64,000 nucleotides of DNA, from positions 1 through 64,000 of the forward strand of contig NZ_KB907626.1 in the NCBI RefSeq assembly GCF_000382145.1, given 5' to 3'. The position numbers and the translations under genes are program-made. Positions 38,253 to 47,472 of the stretch are shown one piece after another. The notes beneath the pieces were generated by a model. The model searched no databases, was not told the DNA's origin, and saw only the letters and a program-made list of their open reading frames with translations. The DNA is from Psychrobacter lutiphocae DSM 21542 (GTDB lineage: Bacteria > Pseudomonadota > Gammaproteobacteria > Pseudomonadales > Moraxellaceae). How positions within the stretch are numbered: position 1 is the stretch's first letter; every line of letters starts with the position of its first letter.

Positions 38253-38340
38253 GGTTAATGTTGTCATATTAATTTAATTGGATGGTTGAGTTAAACGCTT
38301 TATGACAACAATGAGTGTTTTCAGTACCAAACGATAAACT

Positions 38341-38366
38341 AAGCTGGCCTCTGTGCCAGCTTTTTT
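38341..38366 (+). terminator. Terminator after the DUF3360 gene
   Basis: Stem AAGCTGGC / GCCAGCTT with a six-base loop and six T. Confidence 0.85.
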
Positions 38367-38375
38367 GCGCTTGTA

Positions 38376-38479
38376 ATACCAAATCTAAAAATTAAGCTAT
38401 CGAGGAAAACGAGTGCAAACGCTACAAGTAGTAGGTTTAGCGAGTTTGACAAAGATAGGTTATTTTTTAGAAAAGGTAT
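38376..38479 (-). repeat. Repeat family B, 104-bp element, copy 2
   Basis: Inverted relative to the copy at 14431-14534 and of identical length. The ends ATACCAAATCTAAAA and TTTTTAGAAAAGGTAT are the family termini. It lies directly after a terminator. Confidence 0.85.
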
Positions 38480-38699
38480 AACTTTCTTTTCTGACAACAG
38501 GGCTATTTTAAAAACTGAGTTATTCTAAAACTGAGTTATTCTAAAAACTGAGTTATGCTGACAGCTAGGTTGCGATAATAATTAGATGATGTGTGCAGCT
38601 CGCTGGGTTAGGTTTAGAAGCTGTGCTTGTAATAAGTAGCTTAGCCCCCCATAAATATACTATCTGTTTAATTATTTTATCAGGTTGGTATTGGAAGCA

Positions 38700-40541
38700 A
38701 TGGTGAATAAAATGGCATCAGCAACTGATGACAAACAAGCCCGTCTCAAGCATTTGATTAAGCGCCTGCCCAATTTTCCAGGGGTTTATAAAATGTTGGG
38801 TAAAAATGGTGACATTCTATATGTTGGTAAAGCTAAGTCACTAAAAAATCGGGTGAACAGTTATTTTGCGAAGACCATTGATCATCCTAAAACACGGGCA
38901 CTGGTATCAAGAATACATAATATTGATACCATTATTACTCGCAGTGAAACCGAAGCTTTATTGCTTGAGCAAAACCTGATTAAAGAGCATCGCCCACCTT
39001 ATAATGTCTTATTGCGGGATGATAAATCTTATTTATATGTGTTTATCTCAGCTGATAAGCCATATCCTCGCTTGGCTTATGGGCGTGGTAAAGCCAAGCA
39101 TCAAAAGGGTAAGTTTTTTGGTCCTTTTCCATCGGCAACGGCAGCCAAAGAAACTCTCACTTTGATGCAAAAAATGTTTCAAATGCGGCAATGCACCAAC
39201 ACCTTTTTTCGTCAGCGCAAGCGTCCTTGCTTGGAATATCAAATCAAGCGTTGCCGTGCGCCCTGTGTGGGCTTGGTCACGCCTGAAGAATATGCCGAAG
39301 ACGTGAGTAATACCATTCGCTTTTTAAAAGGGGATTCGAGTGATATTCACAAGGTATTGATTGAGAAAATGGAAGCGGCGGCAGAAGATATGGCGTTTGA
39401 AAAAGCTGCGCTTTATCGAGATCAATTGTCAATGCTGCGTGAAGTGCAGTCAAGGCAGGCGGTATATACGGTGGCTGGTGAGGCTGATATCATTTCCATT
39501 GCCAGTCAGGCGGGTATTACCTGTGTCAACGTGCTGACTGTGCGTGGCGGACGGGTATTGGGTGGCAAAAACTACTTCCCAGATGTGGACAGCAGTGAGC
39601 CATTGGCAGACAACTTATCTGCCTTTATCAGCTCATTTTACTTTCAGGTAACCGATGATTTACCACCAGAGATTATTATTAGCCACGAATTACCAGATCA
39701 AGATGCAGTACAGCAAGCACTAATCACCCATTTCGATAGTAAAACGGTGATTAAAACGGTGGTGCGTGAGCACCGTGCAGAATGGTTAGAATTGGCAAAG
39801 TTAAATGCCAATAATGCGCTTAAAACCAAGCTGGGTGATTATCTTGAGCTGCATGCCAGATTTATAGCGTTAAAAGAAGTGCTTGAGCCAGTTAGCCAAA
39901 GCAATATTAATACTATTGAGTGCTTTGATATCTCACATACTATGGGTGAGGCAACGATTGCTAGCTGTGTGGTGTTCGACCAAGGCGGGGCACGCAAGCG
40001 TGATTATCGCCAATATGCCATTCATGGCGTGCAAGATGGCGATGACTATGCAGCCATGGCGCAAGCATTGACACGGCGTTATAAAAAGCATCCACTGCCC
40101 GATATTTTGTTGGTGGATGGCGGCAAGGGTCAGTTGAATATGGCAAAAGAGGTGCTTACTGAGCTGGGTATTTTAAATGAAACCTTGCTGATTGGTGTTG
40201 CTAAAGGTGAAGGTCGAAAAGCTGGGCTTGAAGTGCTACACTTTATTGAGCATGAGCCATTAGACTTGCCTATGGATTCTAAAGCGCTGCATTTAATTAT
40301 GAATATTCGAGATGAGGCGCATCGATTTGCAATCACTGCCCATCGCAAAAAGCGGGACAGACGGCGCTCGTCTTCTGTGCTTGAGGCAATACCAGGTTTG
40401 GGCGAGAAGCGTCGCCGTGACTTGCTGAATCATTTCGGTGGTTTACAGCAGTTACTTGGTGCATCACAGCAAGAACTAGAGGGGGTAAAAGGTATTGGCA
40501 AGGTATTGGCCAGTACTATCTATAAGGTGCTACATGAATAG
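38700..40541 (+). CDS. uvrC: Excinuclease ABC subunit C
   Basis: A 613-residue endonuclease that makes both incisions in nucleotide excision repair. The GIY-YIG domain is at the N-terminus ([20 protein letters not shown]). A Cys-rich [10 protein letters not shown] / [13 protein letters not shown] block, the UVR helix [17 protein letters not shown], the RNase-H-like domain ([33 protein letters not shown]) and C-terminal helix-hairpin-helix ([19 protein letters not shown]) follow. The ATG at 38700 has GGAAG before it; ATG 38712 is an alternative. Confidence 0.97.
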   Translation: MVNKMASATDDKQARLKHLIKRLPNFPGVYKMLGKNGDILYVGKAKSLKNRVNSYFAKTIDHPKTRALVSRIHNIDTIITRSETEALLLEQNLIKEHRPPYNVLLRDDKSYLYVFISADKPYPRLAYGRGKAKHQKGKFFGPFPSATAAKETLTLMQKMFQMRQCTNTFFRQRKRPCLEYQIKRCRAPCVGLVTPEEYAEDVSNTIRFLKGDSSDIHKVLIEKMEAAAEDMAFEKAALYRDQLSMLREVQSRQAVYTVAGEADIISIASQAGITCVNVLTVRGGRVLGGKNYFPDVDSSEPLADNLSAFISSFYFQVTDDLPPEIIISHELPDQDAVQQALITHFDSKTVIKTVVREHRAEWLELAKLNANNALKTKLGDYLELHARFIALKEVLEPVSQSNINTIECFDISHTMGEATIASCVVFDQGGARKRDYRQYAIHGVQDGDDYAAMAQALTRRYKKHPLPDILLVDGGKGQLNMAKEVLTELGILNETLLIGVAKGEGRKAGLEVLHFIEHEPLDLPMDSKALHLIMNIRDEAHRFAITAHRKKRDRRRSSSVLEAIPGLGEKRRRDLLNHFGGLQQLLGASQQELEGVKGIGKVLASTIYKVLHE

Positions 40542-40575
40542 CACCTTATTTTGACTTTTGCTTTGTGGTTTTGGT

Positions 40576-41211
40576 TTATTTTTTAGACTGTTTTTTAAGA
40601 CGGTTTTCAATGGCTTCACGCAGCCAAGACTTTAGATCTTCTGACATGCTGCTTAATTGATCACTTAGATAGTCATCAATACTGCACTCTAAATCTTTGA
40701 TAAACTCAGCATCTAGCTCGCCTTCAGTGCGCTCAAAGTTAAAAGCAGGTGGTACGGATGCAGCAACTGGCTGTTGGGCAGGGCTTGCTGCTTCTGAATG
40801 CTCGTCTGAATGTTGACTGTCACTGCTTGCTGATTCAGTCTCAGTAGTTTGTACAGACGCTTGCTCTGTTACTTCTTCCGCCTCATCAATATCGACGTCG
40901 AACGCTTCTACTTGTTCAGCTTGTTGCTCAGCTTGCGCTTGCTCTTCTGCCGCTGCTTGTTCAGCTGCTGCACGCTCTGCTTCAGCTTGTGCCTCAGCTT
41001 GTTTTTCTGCTATTTCAGTGGCCATTTGTGCATATAGATCATCTAGATACCCATCTAAATCTGCAATACTAAACTCAAAGCTATCTAAATCAGTGTCTTC
41101 ATCTAACAGGCGGACGATGTCATCTAGCCTTTGTAATAATGCATTTTTTATTTCTGCAGGCGTATCAATCCAGCGCTGTGAAAACTGATGCGAGAAAGCA
41201 ACTTGAGTCAT
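40576..41211 (-). CDS. Unrecognised acidic coiled-coil protein
   Basis: I do not recognise this 211-residue soluble protein. Residues 1-60 are a conserved-looking helical region (QRWIDTPAEIKNALLQRLDD). Residues about 62-100 are an Ala/Glu/Gln-rich segment, probably coiled coil. Residues 100-155 are acidic and Ser/Glu-rich, likely disordered. The C-terminal 45 residues (ECSIDDYLSDQLSSMSEDLK) end in a basic tail. No signal peptide. An AGGAG motif precedes the ATG, and codon use resembles neighbours, so it is probably real. It could be an adaptor or assembly factor, but nothing in context assigns a job. uvrC is convergent; fabF lies upstream on the same strand. Confidence 0.75.
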   Translation of the reverse strand: MTQVAFSHQFSQRWIDTPAEIKNALLQRLDDIVRLLDEDTDLDSFEFSIADLDGYLDDLYAQMATEIAEKQAEAQAEAERAAAEQAAAEEQAQAEQQAEQVEAFDVDIDEAEEVTEQASVQTTETESASSDSQHSDEHSEAASPAQQPVAASVPPAFNFERTEGELDAEFIKDLECSIDDYLSDQLSSMSEDLKSWLREAIENRLKKQSKK

Positions 41212-41331
41212 CTAGGAGTATCTCCGTATTTTGAGTATTATGAATTGGGAATTAGAATCTGTTCAATAGACCCTAAATGTTTTTCTAACCTGTGCCTAAA
41301 AACAGTGCTGACTGATACATTATACAACTAG

Positions 41332-42672
41332 TCAATGTTGCCAACGTGCAAATAACAAGGAGCCATTAGTACCGCCAAAACCAAAGCTATTGGATAAGGC
41401 ATAGTTTAGGTCAGTGACAGAGCGTGCGGTATGGGGTACATAGTCTAAACGGCATTCTTCATCGACATTATCCAGATTAATAGTTGGCGGTATCACTTGT
41501 TCTTGTAGCGCTTTTACAGTAAAGATGGCTTCTACCGCACCAGCAGCACCTAGCAAGTGACCAGTCATTGATTTTGTCGAGCTGACTAAAGGCATTTGTG
41601 GACAGTTACTAAATAATCCTTCTATCGCTTTTGACTCTGCAATATCACCGACAGGGGTACTGGTGCCATGTGCATTCACATAACTGATCTGACAGGTATT
41701 AATACCTGCATCGGCAATGGCTGTTTGCATCGCACGTGCTGCACCATCACCATCAGTTGGTGGGGCAGTGATATGATGTGCATCATCACTCATACCAAAG
41801 CCAACTAGCTCAGCTAAGATGGTTGCCCCCCGAGCTTTGGCATGTGCTAAGCTCTCTAGTACCAAGATACCAGCACCATCACCTAGGACGAAGCCATCTC
41901 TGTCTTTATCAAAAGGACGACTCGCACGGGTTGGGTCTTCATTGCGGGTAGATAAGGCGCCCATAGAAGCAAAGCCAGCCATACCCAGCTGGCTAGAGCC
42001 TTTTTCACTACCGCCAGCCAACATCACATCACAGTCACCATAAGCGATTAGGCGTGCTGCCAGACCAATGGCGTGAGCGGCAGAGGTACAAGCAGTGGCA
42101 GTCGCTAAGTTTGGACCACGAAGGGTGTGCTTGATGGCGACCATACCAGAGGCCATATTGACGATGGAGCCTGGTAAACAAAATGGCGATACTCGGCGCG
42201 GACCTTTATTTGCTAACACATCACGGTTGTCTTCGATGGTCTGGATACCACCAATGCCTGACCCGATAATGACACCAAAGCGATTGGGATCAACACTTTG
42301 CACTGGCGTAGGATCTACAGAAACTGTATCAATAAAGCCAGCTTGCTTCAACGCCATACTAGAAGCAGCAATACCATAATGGATAAAGGCGTCATAGCGG
42401 CGTGCTTCTTTAGCGGCCATATACTGTGTGGCATCAAAGCCTTCGATACTGCCTGAAAATCGAGTACGATAGTCAGACGCATCAAAGTGGGTGATGGGTC
42501 TGATGCCACTTTCACCTTTTATTAAGCGTTGCCAAGTTGTTTCGACATCCAACCCTAAAGGTGTGATTGCACCCATACCAGTAATAACCACACGTTGGCG
42601 ATCATCACGTTCAAAGTGGGCAGGCTTGGTCGATGCTGTGTTGTTTTTCGAGTTTGATATGGGCTGATTCAT
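41332..42672 (-). CDS. fabF: Beta-ketoacyl-ACP synthase II (FabF-type)
   Basis: A 446-residue condensing enzyme of fatty-acid elongation. The catalytic triad is Cys in ATACTSAAHAIG, His in NAHGTSTPVGD and His in KSMTGHLLGAAGAVE. The chain ends NSFGFGGTNGSLLF. It carries about 25 extra residues before RVVITGMGAITPLG. No acpP or other fab genes are next to it, so it may be a second copy (FabF2-like) rather than the one in the main fab cluster. Confidence 0.92.
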   Translation of the reverse strand: MNQPISNSKNNTASTKPAHFERDDRQRVVITGMGAITPLGLDVETTWQRLIKGESGIRPITHFDASDYRTRFSGSIEGFDATQYMAAKEARRYDAFIHYGIAASSMALKQAGFIDTVSVDPTPVQSVDPNRFGVIIGSGIGGIQTIEDNRDVLANKGPRRVSPFCLPGSIVNMASGMVAIKHTLRGPNLATATACTSAAHAIGLAARLIAYGDCDVMLAGGSEKGSSQLGMAGFASMGALSTRNEDPTRASRPFDKDRDGFVLGDGAGILVLESLAHAKARGATILAELVGFGMSDDAHHITAPPTDGDGAARAMQTAIADAGINTCQISYVNAHGTSTPVGDIAESKAIEGLFSNCPQMPLVSSTKSMTGHLLGAAGAVEAIFTVKALQEQVIPPTINLDNVDEECRLDYVPHTARSVTDLNYALSNSFGFGGTNGSLLFARWQH

Positions 42673-42851
42673 AGTGTTACTGCCTTATAACTTAGTCTTA
42701 GTGCTAATTTAATCCTAGTGTTACTGTTATGGCAATGCTAATGAATACTTATTATTATTTTAAGAGTTATTAGACATTGCGGGTGGTTTTGCTTAACGTA
42801 ATGTTCTAAATGTATTACCAAAAAAATTATTATTAAAATAATGAGCGCTGG

Positions 42852-43274
42852 TTACTTTTGACCATAAACCTTTAGGTTATTGGCAAATGCACAGCGCTTC
42901 ATATGTGCTGACTGAATAACAGCATCACGCTCACCGTATAGACGTGATAATTTTGCATTGCGAGCGTTGTTGCTGTTACTGCGTCCTAAGCCTACGTTGA
43001 TATTTGGTGAAATACCCCAGCGTCCTGCTGAGATACCCACACCAACCCCTGTGGTGGTGATGCCTGATGATGAGCCAGCGCTTTGCTCATTGTTGATATA
43101 TGAGTTTAAGCGGTTGAACTCTTGTGACAGGGCAGAGCAGTCATAGCTTTGATAATTGCTAGGTGGAATATATTGAGGTGTGACATTGCCAGTGCTGGCA
43201 CAGCCGCTCATTAGAAGTAGACCACCGACAGCCATACTGGTTAACGATACTGATTTTAAAGTTAATTTTGACAT
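42852..43274 (-). CDS. Small glycine-rich lipoprotein of unknown function
   Basis: A 140-residue predicted lipoprotein. The signal peptide has the lipobox LLMSGC, after which mature Cys is lipidated. The ATG at 43274 (MSKLTLKSVSL) is chosen because it starts a normal signal peptide, unlike an upstream in-frame start. The mature part includes DCSALSQEFNRLNSYINNEQ, a Ser/Gly/Thr-rich middle (GITTTGVGVGISAG) and SRLYGERDAVIQSAHMKRC. Small metal-independent envelope proteins of this kind are common; the family is unknown to me. Confidence 0.75.
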   Translation of the reverse strand: MSKLTLKSVSLTSMAVGGLLLMSGCASTGNVTPQYIPPSNYQSYDCSALSQEFNRLNSYINNEQSAGSSSGITTTGVGVGISAGRWGISPNINVGLGRSNSNNARNAKLSRLYGERDAVIQSAHMKRCAFANNLKVYGQK

Positions 43275-43384
43275 AAGAGGTTCTCGTATTGTTTGTTCAA
43301 TGGGGTAGTAGAGTGTGGGCTTATTAATTTTGCTAGACACTATTTGCTAGACATTATTTGCTAGACATTAAAAACGACTAGATT

Positions 43385-43744
43385 CTAGATAAAGTTCGCT
43401 GGTTTAATCACAGCCAACCCAATAATGCCAATATAAGCGATACTTGCAACAAACACACCTGCCTTTACTTGTGCTGGCTCTACCGAAGCCTTAAAGGCTT
43501 TCATACTAGCACTTATTGCGACTAGGAGTAATATAATTTTGGCCATCACCCATTGCAGTGGCGCATTGGTTGATAATAAAGGTAACACCATCATGACGCC
43601 AGAAATGACCAATAAAGTATATATAACATGGGTGGCTATTTTGGTCTGCTTGCTGAATCCAGGCGACTGTGACAATGCCAAAGAGGCTTGCCACACGAAT
43701 AGCGATAGAGTAATGAACACCATAAGTAGGTGAAAGTGTTTCAT
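43385..43744 (-). CDS. SirB2 family inner-membrane protein
   Basis: A 119-residue protein with four hydrophobic segments, beginning MKHFHLLMVFITLSLFVWQA as SirB2/YchQ proteins do. Function is unknown. In enterics the gene neighbours prfA-prmC; here it lies between a lipoprotein gene and bolA. Confidence 0.85.
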   Translation of the reverse strand: MKHFHLLMVFITLSLFVWQASLALSQSPGFSKQTKIATHVIYTLLVISGVMMVLPLLSTNAPLQWVMAKIILLLVAISASMKAFKASVEPAQVKAGVFVASIAYIGIIGLAVIKPANFI

Positions 43745-43853
43745 AAGTTATCCACATCAAGTTGGCTGGCTTGGTATATCCATTTGCACTGCTATACGGG
43801 AGGATAAACACAAGGAGCAAGATTGTATCGAATTATGAGACTAAGCGCTTGTC

Positions 43854-44189
43854 TTATTCGGACTTATTTTGCCCAGCACATAGTGGGCTAGCAGGCACAG
43901 TCCCTTTATCCTGAGTCAACTGTTGCCACTCATCTGGTGTATAAGCATGAATTGCCAGCGCATGAATCGTACCACCTTGCGAAGTCATCAATTCATCAAC
44001 CAACTTATAAATTAATTGATGTCTTGCGACCGCACGTTTACCAGCAAACTGCTCGCTTACCACAGTCAGCTTAAAGTGACTTTCTTTACCTTCAAAATAG
44101 CCAGCATGGTTCATCGATTCGTTCACCAGTTCAACATGTTCAGGCATAAGCGCTTGTATTCGCTCAATCACTGCATTATGTACTTGCAA
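43854..44189 (-). CDS. bolA: BolA family protein
   Basis: A protein of about 111 residues related to BolA, the glutaredoxin partner in Fe-S/iron homeostasis and a morphology regulator. The core VELVNESMNHAGYFEGKESHFKLTVVSEQFAGKRAVARHQLIYK includes the class II KH-like motif and conserved His residues. The C-terminal tail PLCAGQNKSE is additional. No ATG is suitable; a TTG at 44189 follows GGGAG at good spacing, while a GTG at 44210 has no ribosome site. Confidence 0.85.
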   Translation of the reverse strand: MQVHNAVIERIQALMPEHVELVNESMNHAGYFEGKESHFKLTVVSEQFAGKRAVARHQLIYKLVDELMTSQGGTIHALAIHAYTPDEWQQLTQDKGTVPASPLCAGQNKSE

Positions 44190-44210
44190 AATTAGTCTCC
44201 CAAAAATCAC

Positions 44211-44688
44211 TAAAAACAGTTAATCATCTGTTAAAACAGCAATAAACATAAGCCTATAATAACAGCTAATACCTGCTTTTCTCTAGTATCTGAATGCAAC
44301 AGAATCCAAGGCAAGTAACCCGAACGTAACGCAAGCCTACCGCTAATGGCAACCTATACCCACTTCCACACCGAATGTAACAATACATTTCAGTAAACAA
44401 GTGTAAACTATTTTATTCAAAAATAAAAGCATTCGTCCAAAAAATTATTCGTATTTTCGTATTAACGTTAACGTGACAGGCACGTAAAAAAAAACAGCCA
44501 ATCGCATTGGCGTTGGCTGTTTGTCCTGTTGTTTGTTTTATTGACTGTCTGGTTGCTTGTCGTGATAGGCTTATTTTTAAATGCTGGCTATCTTCTTGCA
44601 CTCTGATAAGGCGTTGGCTGTTTGTCCTGTTGTTTGTTTTATTGACTGTCTGGTTGCTTGTCGTGATAGGCTTATTTTTAAATGCTGG
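44211..44688. other. Spacer between bolA and the M48 peptidase gene
   Basis: 478 bp. It holds a minus-strand terminator (44486-44522) and most of a two-copy 101-bp tandem duplication (44509-44710). The rest is AT-rich with no credible gene. Confidence 0.6.
44486..44522 (-). terminator. Terminator of the M48 peptidase gene
   Basis: On the minus strand, stem AAACAGCCAA / TTGGCTGTTT followed by a long T run. It overlaps the distal end of the tandem duplication, so only the outer copy is followed by a T-tract. Confidence 0.8.
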
Positions 44689-44710
44689 CTATCTTCTTGC
44701 ACTCTGATAA
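44509..44710. repeat. Two-copy 101-bp direct tandem duplication at the 3' end of the M48 gene
   Basis: Copy 1 is 44509-44609 and copy 2 is 44610-44710, apparently identical. Copy 2 includes the last codons and stop of the M48 peptidase gene. It appears to be a recent local duplication, since no differences are visible. Confidence 0.95.
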
Positions 44711-45501
44711 TAAGGCATTACACTAGGAATCAAAGACTTGAGTGTATTGATACGAGTTGAGCTGGATGGATGGGTACTCAAGAATTGTGGTGGCGCACCC
44801 TGACTGGCCCGACTCATTTTTTCCCATAAGCTAACCGCTGCATTCGGATCATAGCCAGCCTTAGCCATCAATACCAAGCCTATCTTATCTGCCTCAGCTT
44901 CTTGCGTACGGCTATGCGGTAAGCTAATGCCTAGATCACTTAGGATAGAAGCAGCTTGTGTCTGACCTTGTGACAGACCAAACACGCTGGCGGCAATACC
45001 GAGACCAACCTGAGTTAACTGTTGGCTTGAGGCTCTTTCACGAGAGTGCTCACGAATCGCATGTGCCATTTCGTGACCCATAATGGCCGCAATTTCAGCA
45101 TCAGTTAACTGTAAACGATCTATAATACCAGTGTAAAACATAATCTTACCACCTGGCAGAACAAAGGCGTTCATCTCATTAGATTTAATGGTATGAACTT
45201 CCCATTTCCAATTAAGCGCATCGGCACGATACAAGCCAACTTGTTGGATCAAATTGCGTGAAATGCGATTGAGACGGGCTGTCATCGCAGGGTTGGTATC
45301 GAGCTGACCTTTGGCTCTGGCTTCTTGTAGCAGTTGGTTATAGCCTTGAGCAGATGCCTGCATGATTTGCTCATTAGACACCAGCAGTAATTGCTGTCTT
45401 TCACTACCAAGCACACCTGAGTTGGTAGTCGAGCTACATCCTGTTAATGCCATAACCGACATTGAAGCGGCTAAGGTACTACGAATTAAAAATCTTTTCA
45501 T
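44689..45501 (-). CDS. M48 family metallopeptidase, lipoprotein
   Basis: A 270-residue periplasmic or outer-membrane-attached zinc protease resembling E. coli LoiP/YggG. The lipobox is VMALTGCSS near residue 22. The zinc site is HEMAH in AAIMGHEMAHAIREHSRER, with the third ligand Glu in RTQEAEADKIGLVLMAKAGYDP. The terminal LSTHPSSSTRINTLKSLIP is typical. The stop codon lies within a tandem duplication. Confidence 0.92.
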   Translation of the reverse strand: MKRFLIRSTLAASMSVMALTGCSSTTNSGVLGSERQQLLLVSNEQIMQASAQGYNQLLQEARAKGQLDTNPAMTARLNRISRNLIQQVGLYRADALNWKWEVHTIKSNEMNAFVLPGGKIMFYTGIIDRLQLTDAEIAAIMGHEMAHAIREHSRERASSQQLTQVGLGIAASVFGLSQGQTQAASILSDLGISLPHSRTQEAEADKIGLVLMAKAGYDPNAAVSLWEKMSRASQGAPPQFLSTHPSSSTRINTLKSLIPSVMPYYQSARR

Positions 45502-45561
45502 AACTGTCCTCGTTAGTGGCTTGCATCCTTTTTCTTTAATTTGAAATGAAGTTGTTAATAT

Positions 45562-45910
45562 CTAGGGCGTGTCTTACATTCGTGCCATTGCTTTCACATG
45601 TGTACATCCCTTATACATGGAACTACATGGATAAAAATACATGAGTAAAAAGCTAAATCTTGAGATTTGGTGTTAAATAACGGCCTAATATGATCACGTT
45701 AATACGATGACGTTATCTGCGTTACTTTTCTCGCTTAACTGTGATGTCTGACTGTGATTGGTCTTTTGTTTATCTTTTTATCATTATCCTCAACATGAAG
45801 ATATAGTCATATAACAGAGGTACGGCGTTAACCACGCTAAGCCTACATTTGTAGTACTTACGCTCGGTTGCCTTGTACCTCAAATATCTGACTGCGACTA
45901 TACGACCTAG
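45562..45910 (+). repeat. Repeat family C, copy 2, interrupted by a repeat A element
   Basis: The left end CTAGGGCGTGTCTTAC is the family-C terminus. The inner blocks TTATCTGCGTTA and AACATGAAG correspond to 59459-59520 of the complete copy. After AACATGAAG the sequence becomes repeat A for 101 bp, then resumes with CGACCTAG, the expected right terminus (family CGCCCTAG). Without A, the element is about 248 bp. Confidence 0.75.
45802..45902 (-). repeat. Repeat family A, copy 2, nested in repeat C
   Basis: Inverted copy of 8249-8349, same 101-bp length, differing at about one base. It begins TATAGTCAT and ends GCGACTATA and interrupts the right end of a family-C element, which shows that family A is or was mobile. 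Confidence 0.88.
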
Positions 45911-46152
45911 TGTCAATATTTCTAATTAAAACGAATTTTAGCGAATTCTAATGAAGAAAACAGCCTGTTTATTGTAAATAGGGAATGACTTTGTTGCTAT
46001 TAGTTATCCTTAATGTGCCTGTCATACCAAGCAGACAGTTTGCACTATTATGATAACTGTAATTAAAAATAAAAAACTATAATTAAAACATATAGTTGGA
46101 TGGGTGTTGCTAGTGAAAATATTGAAAAAAGCGCATGGATTAAAAAAAGGGG

Positions 46153-46180
46153 TTGACAGAATAAAAATATAATCTATAAT
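46153..46180 (+). promoter_or_regulatory. Sigma70 promoter of the tRNA-Gly genes
   Basis: TTGACA (46153-46158) and TATAAT (46175-46180), both perfect consensus hexamers, separated by 16 bp. About 75 bp upstream of the first tRNA. Confidence 0.85.
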
Positions 46181-46255
46181 AGCCCACCTATCAAGACACA
46201 TTGTGGTTTTTGTAATTTAAAAAGCCTCTTGATTAATAATCTAACATTAGATTAA

Positions 46256-46331
<76 letters not shown>

Positions 46332-46399
46332 AACTTTCTATTGACAGTTGTTTATTTTCAACTATAATGTCAAAAACAGATAGCACAATCTATACCAAT

Positions 46400-46475
<76 letters not shown>

Positions 46476-46484
46476 TATTCTAAA

Positions 46485-46524
46485 TAAGCCTCACACTCTA
46501 ATTAAGAGTAGTGAGGCTTTTTTT
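46485..46524 (+). terminator. Terminator of the tRNA-Gly operon
   Basis: AAGCCTCAC / GTGAGGCTT stem with inner pairing ACTCT / AGAGT and a T run. Confidence 0.9.
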
Positions 46525-46618
46525 GTGTGTAAAATTAAGGGTTTGGCTTGATATTTCATTAAACTTATAAAGTTTATGTATTCGCTATATTTATAAATCA
46601 AATTATAAGGTTTTTGAC

Positions 46619-46648
46619 GGTGCCCATTTGGTGCCCAAAATGTGCCCC
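46619..46648. repeat. Three GTGCCC iterons spaced 11 bp
   Basis: GTGCCC at 46620, 46631 and 46642, on exact 11-bp spacing, about 95 bp beyond the tRNA terminator. The pattern could be a phased protein-binding site, for instance arm-type sites left by a tRNA-targeting integrase. No integrase gene is present. Confidence 0.45.
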
Positions 46649-46769
46649 TGCCAAAATTCGCTAATTTAATTTTGACCCCAGCCTTCCTATTTTATAGGTT
46701 GGAATCAAAGATTTTACGGCGGATTCTCATCAAAAGTGAATTTTCAACTGAAAGGAAGTGGATAGCTCG

Positions 46770-47381
46770 ATGCCAATAACTGAAAACAAAAATATTAGCA
46801 ACATCAGCATTGACGAGGTCACCCATTTTCTATTAGAGCTGGATGCCTTAAAGCGTGTCAATCGCCGCAGTTATGTCACCCAGACCACAAGGCTTGAGAA
46901 CTCCGCTGAGCATTCTTGGCATTTGGCAATGGCGTGTTGGTCGATTGCTGAGCTATTTGAGCTAGATATCAATCATGAAAAGCTGCTTAAGCTTGCCTTG
47001 GTGCATGATTTGGGTGAAATCGATGCCGGCGACACCTTTTTATATGCCAGCAGTCGCAGTGACGCCCATCTTGGGGAGCGTGAAGGTATTGCCCGTTTGC
47101 AAGCAGAGCCAGGCAATGGCATCAAGGATTTGCTTGCGGTGTGGGATGAGCAAGAAACTGGTGACAGTAAAGAGACGCAGTTGTTAAAAGTGGTTGATCG
47201 TTTGTTGCCGTTTTTGTTAAACCTAAATACCGATGGCAAAACTTGGCGTGATCATGGCATCAAGCGTTCGCAAGTGGCAGGCATGCACGCCTTTATTGCC
47301 GATAGCTTTCCACCAATTCATGACTGGCTGGCCAAACAAATTGATTATGCGACACGGCAAGGTTGGTTAATTGATGAGTAG
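46770..47381 (+). CDS. HD-domain hydrolase (YfbR/HDDC2-like)
   Basis: A 203-residue soluble metal-dependent phosphohydrolase. Metal ligands are H in ENSAEHSWHLAMAC and the HD pair in ALVHDLGEIDAGDTF, with a later Asp in VVDRLLPFLLN. The layout matches HD proteins related to 5'-deoxynucleotidases, although the substrate is not determinable. The ATG at 46770 is preferred to a GTG at 46758, which directly abuts the AAGGAA ribosome site. Confidence 0.85.
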   Translation: MPITENKNISNISIDEVTHFLLELDALKRVNRRSYVTQTTRLENSAEHSWHLAMACWSIAELFELDINHEKLLKLALVHDLGEIDAGDTFLYASSRSDAHLGEREGIARLQAEPGNGIKDLLAVWDEQETGDSKETQLLKVVDRLLPFLLNLNTDGKTWRDHGIKRSQVAGMHAFIADSFPPIHDWLAKQIDYATRQGWLIDE

Positions 47382-47472
47382 GGTTAATTGATAAGTGCTA
47401 AAGATGAATGTTAAAGAGTGGCGAAACGAACTTTCCTATTAAAGCGAACATGGTTATATATAAATCGAAAGC

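Larger units (their letters stand above)
38253..38699. other. Spacer between the DUF3360 gene and uvrC
   Basis: 447 bp. It holds the terminator (38341-38366), repeat B copy 2 (38376-38479), and a three-unit tandem of 16-17 bp TAAAAACTGAGTTATTC-type repeats at about 38513-38563. The remainder is AT-rich and should hold the uvrC promoter. Confidence 0.6.
45502..46255. other. Repeat-bearing spacer upstream of the tRNA-Gly pair
   Basis: 754 bp with no protein gene. It contains repeat C copy 2 (45562-45910) interrupted by repeat A copy 2 (45802-45902), then AT-rich sequence, then a near-consensus promoter (46153-46180) for the tRNAs. Confidence 0.75.

Noticed and set aside
43506-43820. Alternative minus-strand open frame overlapping the SirB2 gene
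   Set aside because: Its translation has no family character, while the overlapping frame is a clear SirB2 protein.
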